From positions 34,098-98,097 of the forward strand of contig PMAE01000065.1 of NCBI GenBank assembly GCA_003152485.1: a stretch of 64,000 bases of DNA. The letters are read 5' to 3'. Of this stretch, positions 8,720 to 18,408 are shown one piece after another; the stretch's first letter is position 1; each line of letters begins with the position of its first letter. The notes under the pieces are model-generated. The model was not told the DNA's origin. It was given only the letters and a program-made list of their open reading frames with translations, and made no database searches. Both the position numbers and the translations under genes were made by a program. The DNA is from Gemmatimonadota bacterium (lineage in GTDB: Bacteria > Gemmatimonadota > Gemmatimonadetes > Gemmatimonadales > Gemmatimonadaceae).

Positions 8720-11233
8720 ATGCTGTCCCGCGCGATGCGATCCATGACATTGGCCACTGCCTGCCTCACCGTGTCCCTCTCTGGGGTGCCCGCATCCACG
8801 GCGGGGGCCCAGGGCATGGTGATCGCCCGGAGTGGCGTGTGTATGCCACCAATGGTCTGCTCGACCGTCTGTCCCGTGCCAAACTGCGCTCCGATGATGG
8901 GACCGGCGGTCACGAGGACGAGCAGCCAGGTCGAGGCGATGCTCGCCGACCGGGTGGTCCACTACGAAGTGACGGAGACGTTCGTCAATCGGGGGCCGCG
9001 ACTCGCCGAGGCGGACTACGTGTTTCCACTGCCGGGGGGGGCAGCATTCCAAGATCTCCAGCTCTCGATCAACGGGGAACTTGTCGCTGGCGAGGCGCTG
9101 AACGCACACGATGCGCGCGGCGTCTACGAGGAAATCGTCCGGCGGTTGCGCGATCCGGCACTGGTGGAATGGATGGGCACCGGCATGCTACGGGCCCGCA
9201 TCTTCCCACTCGCGCCCGGTGAAGTGAAGAAAGTCGTCGTGCGCTTTCAGACCGTTGCCCAGCGCGAAGGCGATGCGATTCGGATCGACTATGTCGGCGC
9301 GGGGGCGCCCGATCCACGATCAGCCGGCGGGATACCGGTCGGGTATCTGATCGACCCGCGCGCGACTCGGCGGAACGGGACCGGGGGGACCGACGAGGGC
9401 GCCGACACGGGGCCGGACGGGACTCCGGCGTCGTTCTTCACGCTGACCTATCGCGCGGCGGATGGGTTCGGCACCCCGTACTCGCCGACGCATGCGCTGA
9501 CTGCGGCCCGCGACGGCGATCGCCGGTCCGTTCGGATCGACGGGTCCACGCGCGACGTCACGATCCTCCTGCCGATCACCCACTCGTCGGCCGCGGCGGT
9601 CACGATGCTGCCCTACGCGACCGGTGATGGGCCCGGCTTCGCGCTCATCACCGTGGCGCCGCCGGCCGTGCACGTAGCGCCGACGGCGCGCGATCTCACG
9701 TTTGTGCTCGATGTGTCGGGGTCCATGAGCGGGCGCAAGCTCGAGCAAGCGCGCGCCGCGGGGCGGCAAATGCTCGCCACGCTGACGCCGCGCGACCGCT
9801 TCCGACTGATCGACTTCTCGACTGACGTGCGGACCTTTCGCGATCAGTTCGAGACCGCCACTCCGGAACACTTGCGGGACGCGGAACGGTATCTGGACCA
9901 ACTCGAGGCCGAAGGGTCCACGAACATCGAAGCGGCGTTGCTCGCGGCGCTCACCGTGCCGCCGGAGGATGGCACCACGCCTCCGGATGGGACGCGATTG
10001 CCGCTCACGCTGTTCATCACCGATGGCGAGCCCACGATCGGCCAGCGCAGTGCGCCGGCGCTGGTGTCCCAAGCGGTCGCGGTGCTGGGTCGCACGCGTC
10101 TGTTCACCTTCGGGTTGGGGGGCGATGTCAACAGCTCGCTGCTCGAACAGCTCGCGCTGCAGGGGCACGGTACCGCGCAGTTCGTCCGTCCCGACGAGTC
10201 CGTCGAGCGTGCGGTATCGCTCGTCGCGAGCCGGCTGACCAACCCGGTGATCACCGACGTTTCGGTCACTGCCGACGGCGTACGACTGACGCGGATCCTC
10301 CCGGGACTGCCGGTGGATCTGTTCGCCGGACAGGATCTCGTCCTGCTGGCACGGTACCAGGGCAGCGGTCCGTCGCAGCTCCACTTCACGGGGCACACGG
10401 CGAACGGTCCCGTGTCGTGGTCGTCGGCCGTGACATTTCCTGAGCGTGAGCGCGCGAACCCCTTCGTGGCGAGATTGTGGGCGACACAGCAGATCGGGTA
10501 TCTCGAAGCGGAGCGGCACCGCGTGGGCGCGTCGCCCGAGTTGGACGCGGAGCTGGCGAGCCTGGGCGAGCGCTATGGCATCCCGACGGAATTGACGTCC
10601 TATCTCGTGCGTGAGCCCGCCACGACGGCCAATGGGCAACCGGTGCCGGCGCCGCCGATGCAGTTTGGGCAGGCGATGTCACAAGACGGTCAGCGCCTCG
10701 CGCGGAAGAGCAGTGGTGCAGCGGCGCCGACCATGGTTGGGGCGCCGACGGTCGCCGCGCAGCTCGGCGGACCGGTCGACCAAATCGCTCGCGATCGACT
10801 GAGCGGGGGCCGCCGAGAAGCATATCTCGACGCAAAGCAAGCGTCGGTCCAGCGCGCGACGATTACTCTGAGCGCCGACAGCGCGGCACCGTCGTCGGGA
10901 ATGGCATCCGGCGTGGCCGGCGTCGGTCAGGCGGGTGGGACAGTCGTCACGACCGCGAGCGTCCGCCATATCGGCGAGCGGACGTTCGTGAGACGGGACA
11001 GCGTGTGGGCCGACACGCGATATCAGGAAACGGCGGGACTGCGCGTGGTCCGCGTGCAGGCGTTTTCGGATGCCTATTTCGCGCTCGCGCAGCTCGTGCC
11101 CGACCTCCGGGATGCCTTCGCGATCGGCGACCGTGTGCTGGTGGCGGGCAGGGCCGTCGCCGTCGAGGTGACCCCCGCCGGTGTGACTCGGCTCTCGGAC
11201 GCGGACGTAGCGGCTGTGCGGACAGGGTGGTAG
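8720..11233 (+). CDS. Secreted VIT domain + von Willebrand factor A (MIDAS) domain protein
   Basis: Signal peptide after ATG 8720; VIT-like block (HYEVTETFVNRGPRLAEADYVFPLPGGAAFQDLQLSINGELVAGEAL); MIDAS DVSGSMSGRKLEQARAAG; TLFITDGEPTIG. Confidence 0.88.
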   Translation: MLSRAMRSMTLATACLTVSLSGVPASTAGAQGMVIARSGVCMPPMVCSTVCPVPNCAPMMGPAVTRTSSQVEAMLADRVVHYEVTETFVNRGPRLAEADYVFPLPGGAAFQDLQLSINGELVAGEALNAHDARGVYEEIVRRLRDPALVEWMGTGMLRARIFPLAPGEVKKVVVRFQTVAQREGDAIRIDYVGAGAPDPRSAGGIPVGYLIDPRATRRNGTGGTDEGADTGPDGTPASFFTLTYRAADGFGTPYSPTHALTAARDGDRRSVRIDGSTRDVTILLPITHSSAAAVTMLPYATGDGPGFALITVAPPAVHVAPTARDLTFVLDVSGSMSGRKLEQARAAGRQMLATLTPRDRFRLIDFSTDVRTFRDQFETATPEHLRDAERYLDQLEAEGSTNIEAALLAALTVPPEDGTTPPDGTRLPLTLFITDGEPTIGQRSAPALVSQAVAVLGRTRLFTFGLGGDVNSSLLEQLALQGHGTAQFVRPDESVERAVSLVASRLTNPVITDVSVTADGVRLTRILPGLPVDLFAGQDLVLLARYQGSGPSQLHFTGHTANGPVSWSSAVTFPERERANPFVARLWATQQIGYLEAERHRVGASPELDAELASLGERYGIPTELTSYLVREPATTANGQPVPAPPMQFGQAMSQDGQRLARKSSGAAAPTMVGAPTVAAQLGGPVDQIARDRLSGGRREAYLDAKQASVQRATITLSADSAAPSSGMASGVAGVGQAGGTVVTTASVRHIGERTFVRRDSVWADTRYQETAGLRVVRVQAFSDAYFALAQLVPDLRDAFAIGDRVLVAGRAVAVEVTPAGVTRLSDADVAAVRTGW

Positions 11234-11242
11234 AGTCGCCGC

Positions 11243-11773
11243 ATGGGGGACGTCGACCGGCTGTTCCGCGCGTACCACGCTCCGCTCGTCCGATATTTGA
11301 CGCGGCGGCTCGGGGATCGCGACTGGGCGGATGAGGTGGCACAGGAGACCTTTCTCAGGGCCTTGCGCCAGGAGACGATCGTGAACGAGCGGGCATGGCT
11401 GTTCGCGGTGGCCACCAACCTGGTGCGAGACGAGGCGCGCAAAGACGCCCGGCGCCGGCGCCACCTCGCGTTGTTGGCCGAAGCGGAGCGCGACACCGTC
11501 AGCGAGCAGCCGGAGACGTCCGCGGAGCGGGCGCAGGAGGCGGCACTCGCCCGCCGTGCGGTGGAAGCGCTGGCGGAGCGAGACCGATTGGCGCTCCTGA
11601 TGCGCGAAGAGGGGTTGGACTATCCGGAGATCGCGGAAGCCCTCGGGCTTTCCGTCGGGTCGGTGGGCACGACACTGGCGCGAGCGCGCCGGCGATTAGC
11701 GGAGACGTACGAGGCCATGCAGCGCGAGGCCGATGCGCGGCAGGCACGGCGAGGGACATATGGCACACCCTGA
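11243..11773 (+). CDS. ECF-family RNA polymerase sigma factor
   Basis: LFRAYHAPLVRYLTRRLGDRDWADEVAQETFLRAL (region 2) and LLMREEGLDYPEIAEALGLSVGSVGTTLARARRRL (region 4). Confidence 0.93.
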   Translation: MGDVDRLFRAYHAPLVRYLTRRLGDRDWADEVAQETFLRALRQETIVNERAWLFAVATNLVRDEARKDARRRRHLALLAEAERDTVSEQPETSAERAQEAALARRAVEALAERDRLALLMREEGLDYPEIAEALGLSVGSVGTTLARARRRLAETYEAMQREADARQARRGTYGTP

Positions 11774-12989
11774 GAACGGCCACGGAGCCGGGGCGCGCGA
11801 CCACATCGACGAAGGGATGGCGCACGCGTGGCTCGACGGCCAACTGTCGGCCGATGACGCGGCGCGCGTCGAGGCGCATATCGCGGGGTGCGGTGCGTGC
11901 GCGGCGCGTGTCGCGGAGGCCCGCGGGTTCGTTGCCGCGTCATCGCGGATTCTCACGGGTTTGGATGACGTGCCGGGGCAGGTCGTGGCGCGAGCGAGGC
12001 CGCGCGTACGGATCTGGCAGGTGCGGGCCGCGGCGGCGGTGGTCGTCGTGGCGTTGGGCGCGGCCGCGGTGTTGAGTGATCCCAGTCGAGTGAGCGAGTT
12101 GCGGCGCGTGGCGGGTCTGGGGGTGAAGCTGGATTCAGCGCCTGTGACGCGCGACCGCGCGGGAGTGGACACAGCGCGGCGCGCGACTGACGCGGCGGCG
12201 GCTCCAGCGGTGCCATCTCCCCCTCCGGCACCCCTGGCGCAAGTGCCGTCGCAGTCGAGTCCGTCGATGAAGAAGACGATGGTCGGGCCGCGTCATGATG
12301 ACAATTTGGAGGCGCGAGCCAAGCAGGACGTCGCATCGCGAGCCGCGGTACGCAGCCCCGCAGGGGGCGCGGACGGGGGCGTGGTGGCGTTGTCGAGTGC
12401 CGTCGGAGGCGCTTCGGCAGTGGGCGACCAATTGAAGCGTGCTGAGCGGAAGAACGCCGCGCAGATGGCCGCCGCGCCGGCGCCGCCGCTGCCGGCGGCG
12501 GCCGACAGCGTGGCGCGCGACAGTATGGGCACGGTCCGATCATTCCAACGGGAGGCATACGCCGCGCGCACGTCGGCACAGGCGGTGGCGCCGCCGGTGG
12601 CCCGGAGGGGCTACGCCGATACGGCCAGCGCGACGGATGGCGCCAGCGGGTCAAATCCGGGTCGCACGCATGCATACCGGACGTGTGCCGGTCGCGTCGT
12701 GTCGGTCCCCGTGGGCGTGTCGAGCGCGGGCGCGGGGTCGGTAGCGACCGCGGTCCGATTGGACTCGACACGAAGTGGCGCTGCGCGCGGCGGGTTTGTC
12801 GTGACATCGGCGCTCGACGACGGCGCGATTGCGGGGGCGGCCTGGCTTCCGATCAATGGGGATTCAGCGCTTGTCTCGATGACTGCCCCCCACGACAGCA
12901 CGATCGTACCCAGTGTCGATGCGACGCCAGCGGGCAAAACAGATGCATCGCACGTGATCACCGTGCGCGTGGCCTGCGTCACGCCGTAA
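11760..12989 (+). CDS. Anti-sigma factor: zinc-finger-like N-terminus, one TM segment, large C-terminal domain
   Basis: ATG 11760 overlaps the sigma gene; HIDEGMAHAWLDGQLSADDAARVEAHIAGCGACAARV (putative ZAS HxxxCxxC); TM AAAAVVVVALGAAAVL. Confidence 0.85.
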   Translation: MAHPENGHGAGARDHIDEGMAHAWLDGQLSADDAARVEAHIAGCGACAARVAEARGFVAASSRILTGLDDVPGQVVARARPRVRIWQVRAAAAVVVVALGAAAVLSDPSRVSELRRVAGLGVKLDSAPVTRDRAGVDTARRATDAAAAPAVPSPPPAPLAQVPSQSSPSMKKTMVGPRHDDNLEARAKQDVASRAAVRSPAGGADGGVVALSSAVGGASAVGDQLKRAERKNAAQMAAAPAPPLPAAADSVARDSMGTVRSFQREAYAARTSAQAVAPPVARRGYADTASATDGASGSNPGRTHAYRTCAGRVVSVPVGVSSAGAGSVATAVRLDSTRSGAARGGFVVTSALDDGAIAGAAWLPINGDSALVSMTAPHDSTIVPSVDATPAGKTDASHVITVRVACVTP

Positions 12990-13094
12990 CGATCGCTGTA
13001 ACGATCGCTGTAACGATCGCTGTAACGATCGCTGTAACGATCGCTGTAACGATCGCTGTAACCATCGCTGTAACGACCGGTGTAACGATCGCCG
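12987..13094. repeat. 12-bp tandem repeat, 9 units (TAACGATCGCTG)
   Basis: Six perfect units (12987-13058), then TAACCATCGCTG, TAACGACCGGTG, TAACGATCGCCG. The anti-sigma stop codon is the TAA of unit 1. Confidence 0.97.
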
Positions 13095-13107
13095 TCGAGA
13101 TCGCGGG

Positions 13108-15015
13108 TTACGGTTGCGGCAAGATGGCCGACGCATCCGTGGAGTCGAACCAGCGGCCCAGCCACTGAATGCCGACCGTTAGCTCGAGCACCGCGACGGC
13201 GGCGCCCGCGACGACGCCGGCCACCAGGGCCAGTGCGCTGGGTGGTCCCTCCCCGGTCATCGGGATGATGACCGCAAACGCTGCGAAGGTCGGCGGTATG
13301 AGCAGAATGGTGAGGCCCAACAGCGACGCGCCGACCGTGAGGATACGTTGGCCAAACACTTCGAGCCCACCGGTGCCCGTGCCGCCGAGCCGGATCCACG
13401 CCGGGAACAACAGGGCCGCGGTGTTCTGGACGAAGAGGCTCGCGCAGTTGACGAACGGCAGCGCCGCGAATCCGATCAGGAACTCCGCGTCGCGGCTCAG
13501 GATGGACGCGTAGTAGGGGAGCCGGCCTGGCGCCACCGCGGCGGGCACGGTGGTCCACGTGAGCAAACCATACGCGCCGATCATTAGCAGCCACTGGGCG
13601 ACCGTGAGCGCCAACGCCGACGACGCGATCTCGGCGAACACCAGTGAGGTCCCACTCAGCGGCAGCGTGCGGAGCACATCGAGGTGAAGGAGGTCTTGTC
13701 GCAAATCGTTTCGGACCGTGAGGGGTCCCATCACGACCATGAACGCGGTGGCGGTGAGCGCCAGCGTCGCGAGCATCGCGGTGCTCCCGCGGAGTGCGGT
13801 CTCGCCGAGCAGGCCGGCTTGCCAGAAGATGCTGATGATGACGCCGAGGGCGATGAGGACGATGAAGATGGTCCGGAAGCGGATCCCGCGAATCAGTGCC
13901 AGCGTGTTCTTCCACAGCACCGCCACCGCGGGATCGCCGGTCGGCGCCAGAGGGAGCATGATGCGGCGCACGTGGGTCGCCGGTGGAGCGGGGCGCCGCG
14001 TACCGCTGACGGCGGTGAATGACCCGCTCACCTTGGCGATGGAGCCGCTGACGCTGTCGACGACGCTCGCGGTGGGGAGCGCGGCGCCGGCTCCTCGGGC
14101 GCGGAGCGCGGCGAGGCGGAGTGCCCGGCGCGCGGATGCCTCGACCGCTGCGTCTTCGAACACGGCATCCGCGCGCAACACCCACAGCATGTGCATCACG
14201 AGCAGCAGTACCGCGGGCCAGATCGCGGCGAGCCACATGCGCGGCGTGGCCGCGTACGATGCCGCCAGCACCGCACGAAAGGGCCACAGCACTGCGCTCG
14301 GGAGTGGCGCGCGGAGCGCGGTCCCCACGTGGATCAGAGCCGCGGGTAGCTCTTCGATGGATCGGGTGCCCGGCCATGCGCGCAACACGGTCGCGAGCAG
14401 GATGGCGACGCCCGTCCCGACGATGAGGATCGGGGGCGCGTTGCGACGAAGTCCGCGGCCCCGCTGGAGCGCGCCGGCCCGCACGAGCCCGGCCGCCATC
14501 TGGTGGAGTGACAACACCGAGAAGAACACCCAGAGCGAGATCATGCGCAGCGGGGAAGCGAGCCGCGCCCCCGCCCCGTGGACGATGACCGCGACGAAGA
14601 ACGCGCTCGCCAGCAATCCGATCTGCAATCGCCAGATCTTGTAGAAGATGAGTTGGCGGCGCGACATCGGCGCGGGAAACAGGAACTGGAGCTCGGCGCC
14701 GGAGAACGCGAGTGCGGAGTTCGTGCTTCCGATCAGCCACCACTTGGCGACCAGGAGGGCGAATCCACAGGCGGTCAGCGCTTCGATCGCCTTGAGGCTC
14801 CCGGGTCCGGACGATCCGGGCAGCACGGAACCGACGCCGGCCGTCGGCCGGTAGAGCAAGAAGACCAGGTACGTGATCGCGACCGCGACGGCGACCAGAT
14901 AGCGCGGCGACCGCAGGCGGCGCGCTTGCGCGGCGAACCGGTTGCGGAGCGTCCGCGACGCGAGAAACGCGAGCGCGGCCGATGGCCCTCCCTCGCGCGC
15001 ATCCCCACCTGTCAC
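13108..15015 (-). CDS. ABC exporter permease, multi-TM
   Basis: Reverse frame with many hydrophobic segments. Probable GTG start at 15015 overlaps the ATPase stop (GTGA): VTGGDAREGGPSAALAFLASRTLRNRFAAQARRLRSPRYLVAVAVAITYLVFLLY. Confidence 0.75.
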   Translation of the reverse strand: MTGGDAREGGPSAALAFLASRTLRNRFAAQARRLRSPRYLVAVAVAITYLVFLLYRPTAGVGSVLPGSSGPGSLKAIEALTACGFALLVAKWWLIGSTNSALAFSGAELQFLFPAPMSRRQLIFYKIWRLQIGLLASAFFVAVIVHGAGARLASPLRMISLWVFFSVLSLHQMAAGLVRAGALQRGRGLRRNAPPILIVGTGVAILLATVLRAWPGTRSIEELPAALIHVGTALRAPLPSAVLWPFRAVLAASYAATPRMWLAAIWPAVLLLVMHMLWVLRADAVFEDAAVEASARRALRLAALRARGAGAALPTASVVDSVSGSIAKVSGSFTAVSGTRRPAPPATHVRRIMLPLAPTGDPAVAVLWKNTLALIRGIRFRTIFIVLIALGVIISIFWQAGLLGETALRGSTAMLATLALTATAFMVVMGPLTVRNDLRQDLLHLDVLRTLPLSGTSLVFAEIASSALALTVAQWLLMIGAYGLLTWTTVPAAVAPGRLPYYASILSRDAEFLIGFAALPFVNCASLFVQNTAALLFPAWIRLGGTGTGGLEVFGQRILTVGASLLGLTILLIPPTFAAFAVIIPMTGEGPPSALALVAGVVAGAAVAVLELTVGIQWLGRWFDSTDASAILPQP

Positions 15016-15743
15016 GTGGGCGGGGTATCTCCGGTCAGTGCCAGGAACACTTCCTCGAGCCCGCGACCGGCCAGCTCGGGTCGTTCGGCCATGATGGACG
15101 CCATCGAGCCGTACGCGACTCGATGGCCGCGCACGAGCACGAGGATATGCGTGCACAGTTCCTCGACGAGGTGCAGCAAGTGCGAGCTCAAGACGACCGA
15201 CGCGCCGTCGCGCGCGCGCTGCGCGATCGTGGCCTTCATCTTCCGGATGCCCGCCGGGTCCAGTCCCGTGAGAGGCTCGTCGAGGATGAGCGCGGAAGGC
15301 GAGTGCAGGAGCCCGCACGCGATGGCCAGCTTCTGGCGCATCCCACGCGACAGCTCCGCGGGGAGCGCGTTGCGTTTGTCGAGGAGCTCGAGCTCGCCAA
15401 GCAGCGGGCCGGCGCGCGCCGCCGCGTCGGCCACCTGGTAGAGCCGGGCGATGAATTGCAGATGTTCGTCGACCGTGAGGTACTCGAACAACTGGGGCTC
15501 GTCGGGGATGAACGCGAGCGCGGCTTTGGCCTGGCGAGGCGCGGTGGCGAGATCGGCGTCCGCAATGCGAATCGACCCGCGCGTGGGAATGATAATTCCC
15601 GAGAGGCAGCGAAGCGTGGTAGTCTTGCCCGCGCCGTTGGGCCCCACCAGCCCCATGACCTCGCCGGGTGCCACGCGAAACGACAGGTCGTCCACCGCGA
15701 CCACGTCGCCATAGAGCTTGGTGAGACTGCTGACCTCGATCAC
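15012..15743 (-). CDS. ABC transporter ATP-binding protein (exporter type)
   Basis: Walker A GPNGAGKTTT; LSRGMRQKLAIA; Walker B ALILDEPLTGLDP. Confidence 0.93.
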   Translation of the reverse strand: MIEVSSLTKLYGDVVAVDDLSFRVAPGEVMGLVGPNGAGKTTTLRCLSGIIIPTRGSIRIADADLATAPRQAKAALAFIPDEPQLFEYLTVDEHLQFIARLYQVADAAARAGPLLGELELLDKRNALPAELSRGMRQKLAIACGLLHSPSALILDEPLTGLDPAGIRKMKATIAQRARDGASVVLSSHLLHLVEELCTHILVLVRGHRVAYGSMASIMAERPELAGRGLEEVFLALTGDTPPT

Positions 15744-15958
15744 GCGGATAATCTACACCCGAGGGGGTGTCGGGCTCAGCGCCTGTCTTCCGACGCATGC
15801 CCGTGGCAGATCGCCCCTACGTCGACGATGTCGGTGTGTCCGTGCGATATTTGTGAGTCGGGTCATGACGGGGCCGCCGAGCATGGCTGGCCGATGACGC
15901 GCGCGGGTAGTTGCCGCATTTTCGACCGACCGACCTCCACCGGGAGATACCCCGACCC

Positions 15959-16402
15959 ATGACTGCACCCTCGTTCTCACTGTTGCACCCCGCCGACACC
16001 AAATCGCAGGGGACATTTCTGTCTCTGCTACGCGCCGTTGCGGGGCTTCTGTTCTTCATGCACGGCACGCAGAAGTTGTTTGCCGTGCCCAATAGCGGGA
16101 TAGGGCCTGGGGGGGGGCCGGTGCACCTGGCGTCGCTGTTCGGAGTTGCCGGTGTGATCGAGACCTTCGGGGGAGCGTTGATCTGCATGGGATTGTTCAC
16201 GCAGATCGCGGCGTTCATCGCGTCGGGTGAGATGGCCGTCGCGTACTTCAAGGTGCACAACCCCCGCTCGATGTTTCCGATCATCAATCGGGGAGAGGTG
16301 GTGGTGCTCTTCTGCTTCATTTTCCTGTACCTTGCCTTCGCCGGCGGCGGCGCCTACGGGCTCGATGCGATTCGGCGTAGGCGGACCACGACCAGCCCGT
16401 AA
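15959..16402 (+). CDS. DoxX family membrane protein
   Basis: LLRAVAGLLFFMHGTQKLF...GVIETFGGALICMGLFTQIAAFIASGEMAVAYF. Confidence 0.88.
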   Translation: MTAPSFSLLHPADTKSQGTFLSLLRAVAGLLFFMHGTQKLFAVPNSGIGPGGGPVHLASLFGVAGVIETFGGALICMGLFTQIAAFIASGEMAVAYFKVHNPRSMFPIINRGEVVVLFCFIFLYLAFAGGGAYGLDAIRRRRTTTSP

Positions 16403-16585
16403 GCGAGCTGAGGTGATCGCGGTGGCGCCCTCGCCTGATACGATGGCCGGCGCCATGCAGTAGGTAGCGACGTGATGGTCGCACTCGCGACGACGACATC
16501 ACCTCCACGCACCGGTCCACGCACCGTTGCTACGGCTTCCAGCCGCGCCCCAACGCCACGCACTCACGGATAAGAGGAGAGCGCA

Positions 16586-17272
16586 ATGCCCGCCAAGAAA
16601 TCCCCACGTCCCGCCACCAAGTCCGGTGGTTCTCGGCGATCGAGCGCCCCGAGTGCAGCGCGCGCAGCGAGCGCACCACGCGTAACCGACGACTCGCCGC
16701 GATTGCTCCCCGCGGGGATGAAGGCGCCAGCGTTCACCTTGCGGAGTACCCCCGATCAATCCGTCTCGCTGAGCGACTTTCTGGGGCGGCCGGTGATCCT
16801 CGCGTTCTATCCGGCGGATTGGAGCCCCACCTGCGGCGACCAATTGGCACTCTACAACGAGGTGCTCCCCGAGTTCCAGCGGTTCAACGCGGAGTTGATC
16901 GGAATCTCCGTCGATGGCGCGTGGTGCCATGCGGCGTACGCTAAGGCCCGCAACTTCCACTTTCCGCTCCTTGCCGACTTCGAACCCAAAGGCGCAGTCG
17001 CGAAAGCCTACGGGGCGTACACCCCGACCGCTGGCATGAGCGGTCGGGCGCTCTTCGTCCTCGATGCCAAGGGGACGATCCGCTGGAGCTATCTCTCACC
17101 CATGGGCGTCAACCCGGGCGCGGATGGGATTCTGGCGGCGCTCGAGGGCTTGGCCGGAGAAACGCAGGCGGCGCGGCGCCCGACGGCGGCGGATGCACCC
17201 GCACGCGGTCCGGAGCGCACCGCACGACCGGCTCGACCTGCGGCCCAGACCTCGCGGCGCGAGGCGCGATGA
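16586..17272 (+). CDS. Peroxiredoxin (AhpC/TSA-like) with low-complexity N- and C-terminal extensions
   Basis: LAFYPADWSPTCGDQLALYNEVLPEF (peroxidatic Cys region), GISVDGAWCHAAYAKARNFHFPLLADF. Confidence 0.88.
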   Translation: MPAKKSPRPATKSGGSRRSSAPSAARAASAPRVTDDSPRLLPAGMKAPAFTLRSTPDQSVSLSDFLGRPVILAFYPADWSPTCGDQLALYNEVLPEFQRFNAELIGISVDGAWCHAAYAKARNFHFPLLADFEPKGAVAKAYGAYTPTAGMSGRALFVLDAKGTIRWSYLSPMGVNPGADGILAALEGLAGETQAARRPTAADAPARGPERTARPARPAAQTSRREAR

Positions 17273-17799
17273 GCGGACTCAAGCCTCCGGTCGGTGCCCA
17301 CGATCACGCGAAAGGCTCGGACACGGCGTCCGTCACTCTGGTCGAGTACGGCGACTACGAATGTCCGCACTGCGCGGTCGTGCATCCGATCGTGAAGGCG
17401 GTCCAGCGCCATTTCGGCCACCGTCTGCGGTTTGTCTTCCGCAACTTTCCCCTGACGCAAGTCCATCCCCACGCCGACCACGCCGCCGAAGCCGCGGAAG
17501 CCGCTGATCCGGCGGGGAAATATTGGGACATGCACGACGCGATCTTCGAACATCAGACCGCGATCACCGACCGCGATCTCGCGCGGTACGGCGAGCAGGT
17601 TGGGCTCGAGCCGGGTGTGATCGAGGATGCGCTCACCGCGCAGACCTACGCCGCACGCGTGCGGGCCGACTTCATGAGTGGCGTCCGGAGCGGCGTGAAC
17701 GGGACGCCGATGTTCTTCATCAACGGCGAGCAGTACCAGGGCGGGTATGACGCGGCGTCGTTGATCGCGGGGATCGAGGAGACAGCGGCTCGCGGCTAA
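17269..17799 (+). CDS. DsbA-family thioredoxin-fold oxidoreductase
   Basis: VEYGDYECPHCAVVHPIV (CPHC active site), GVNGTPMFFINGEQYQGGYD; 4-nt overlap with the peroxiredoxin gene; no signal peptide. Confidence 0.9.
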   Translation: MSGLKPPVGAHDHAKGSDTASVTLVEYGDYECPHCAVVHPIVKAVQRHFGHRLRFVFRNFPLTQVHPHADHAAEAAEAADPAGKYWDMHDAIFEHQTAITDRDLARYGEQVGLEPGVIEDALTAQTYAARVRADFMSGVRSGVNGTPMFFINGEQYQGGYDAASLIAGIEETAARG

Positions 17800-17804
17800 C
17801 GCGC

Positions 17805-17836
17805 AAAAAAGCCGGCTGCAGAATCTCGCAGCCAGC
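17805..17836 (-). terminator. Intrinsic terminator (minus strand)
   Basis: Minus strand GCTGGCTGC-GAGATTCT-GCAGCCGGC-TTTTTT, 9-bp stem with one G-U pair; downstream of the gene ending at 17887. Confidence 0.85.
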
Positions 17837-17886
17837 CTAGGTTGTCAGCGCGCTGGTAGGCCGTTGGGTCTGTCTCAGATCGCCCG

Positions 17887-18384
17887 TCACCGCTTCGCCA
17901 CCAGGTCCTTGTGCCATGCGCGGGCGAGCTGGGTCTCGAATCGCTCGCGCCATGCACCGACGGTCGAGACCGTGGCATCGAACACCGTCGTGCGGTCATC
18001 AACGGCGCCGGTCTCGCCGAGTTTGGCGAACTGCTCGCGAGTGGCGGAGTGAATCGCGCCGGTGGCGTCACGGTAGTGCACGCGCCCGCCGCCGATCAGG
18101 GTCGTGCCTAGCGTCTGTTGCAGCGACTGCAGCGTGCGGAAGAGTCCATCGATGGAGCATCCCGACGCGAACGCGTCGGTCTGATCCACAGCGACGGCGA
18201 GAAAACGGTCGTGGCGCCAGTCGCGGGCACAGCTGAGCGGGTGTCCGTGCGCCTTCCATTGCCCAAGGTAGTCATCGACGTGGGCCAAGAGCTGCGTGGC
18301 CGGGGCGCCGACGATCGGCCGATCTCCGGCGAAAATCCACACGCGAGCCGAGTCGGGAAGTGAGTCGAAGGGGACGACGGGCAT
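17887..18384 (-). CDS. Conserved hypothetical protein (165 aa)
   Basis: Coherent ORF MPVVPFDSLPDSARVWIFAGDRPIVGAPATQLLAHVDDYLGQWKAHGHPLSCARDWRHDRFLAVAVDQ, flanked by a terminator. Confidence 0.7.
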   Translation of the reverse strand: MPVVPFDSLPDSARVWIFAGDRPIVGAPATQLLAHVDDYLGQWKAHGHPLSCARDWRHDRFLAVAVDQTDAFASGCSIDGLFRTLQSLQQTLGTTLIGGGRVHYRDATGAIHSATREQFAKLGETGAVDDRTTVFDATVSTVGAWRERFETQLARAWHKDLVAKR

Positions 18385-18408
18385 GGAGGGAAACGTAACC
18401 CTCAGCCG

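Noticed and set aside
9320-10639. 439-aa minus-strand ORF opposite the VWA gene
   Set aside because: Shadow ORF; Arg-rich composition, no motifs.
12987-13094. CRISPR array
   Set aside because: Units are 12 bp and directly abutting with no spacers; no cas genes in the window.
12683-13168. Plus-strand ORF with TIAV repeats
   Set aside because: Out-of-frame with the anti-sigma gene; periodic peptide is produced by the tandem DNA repeat, no initiation or domain support.
12611-14743. 710-aa minus-strand ORF containing DRYS repeats
   Set aside because: Overlaps the anti-sigma gene and the true permease frame; the DRYSDRYS stretch is only translation of the 12-bp repeat array.
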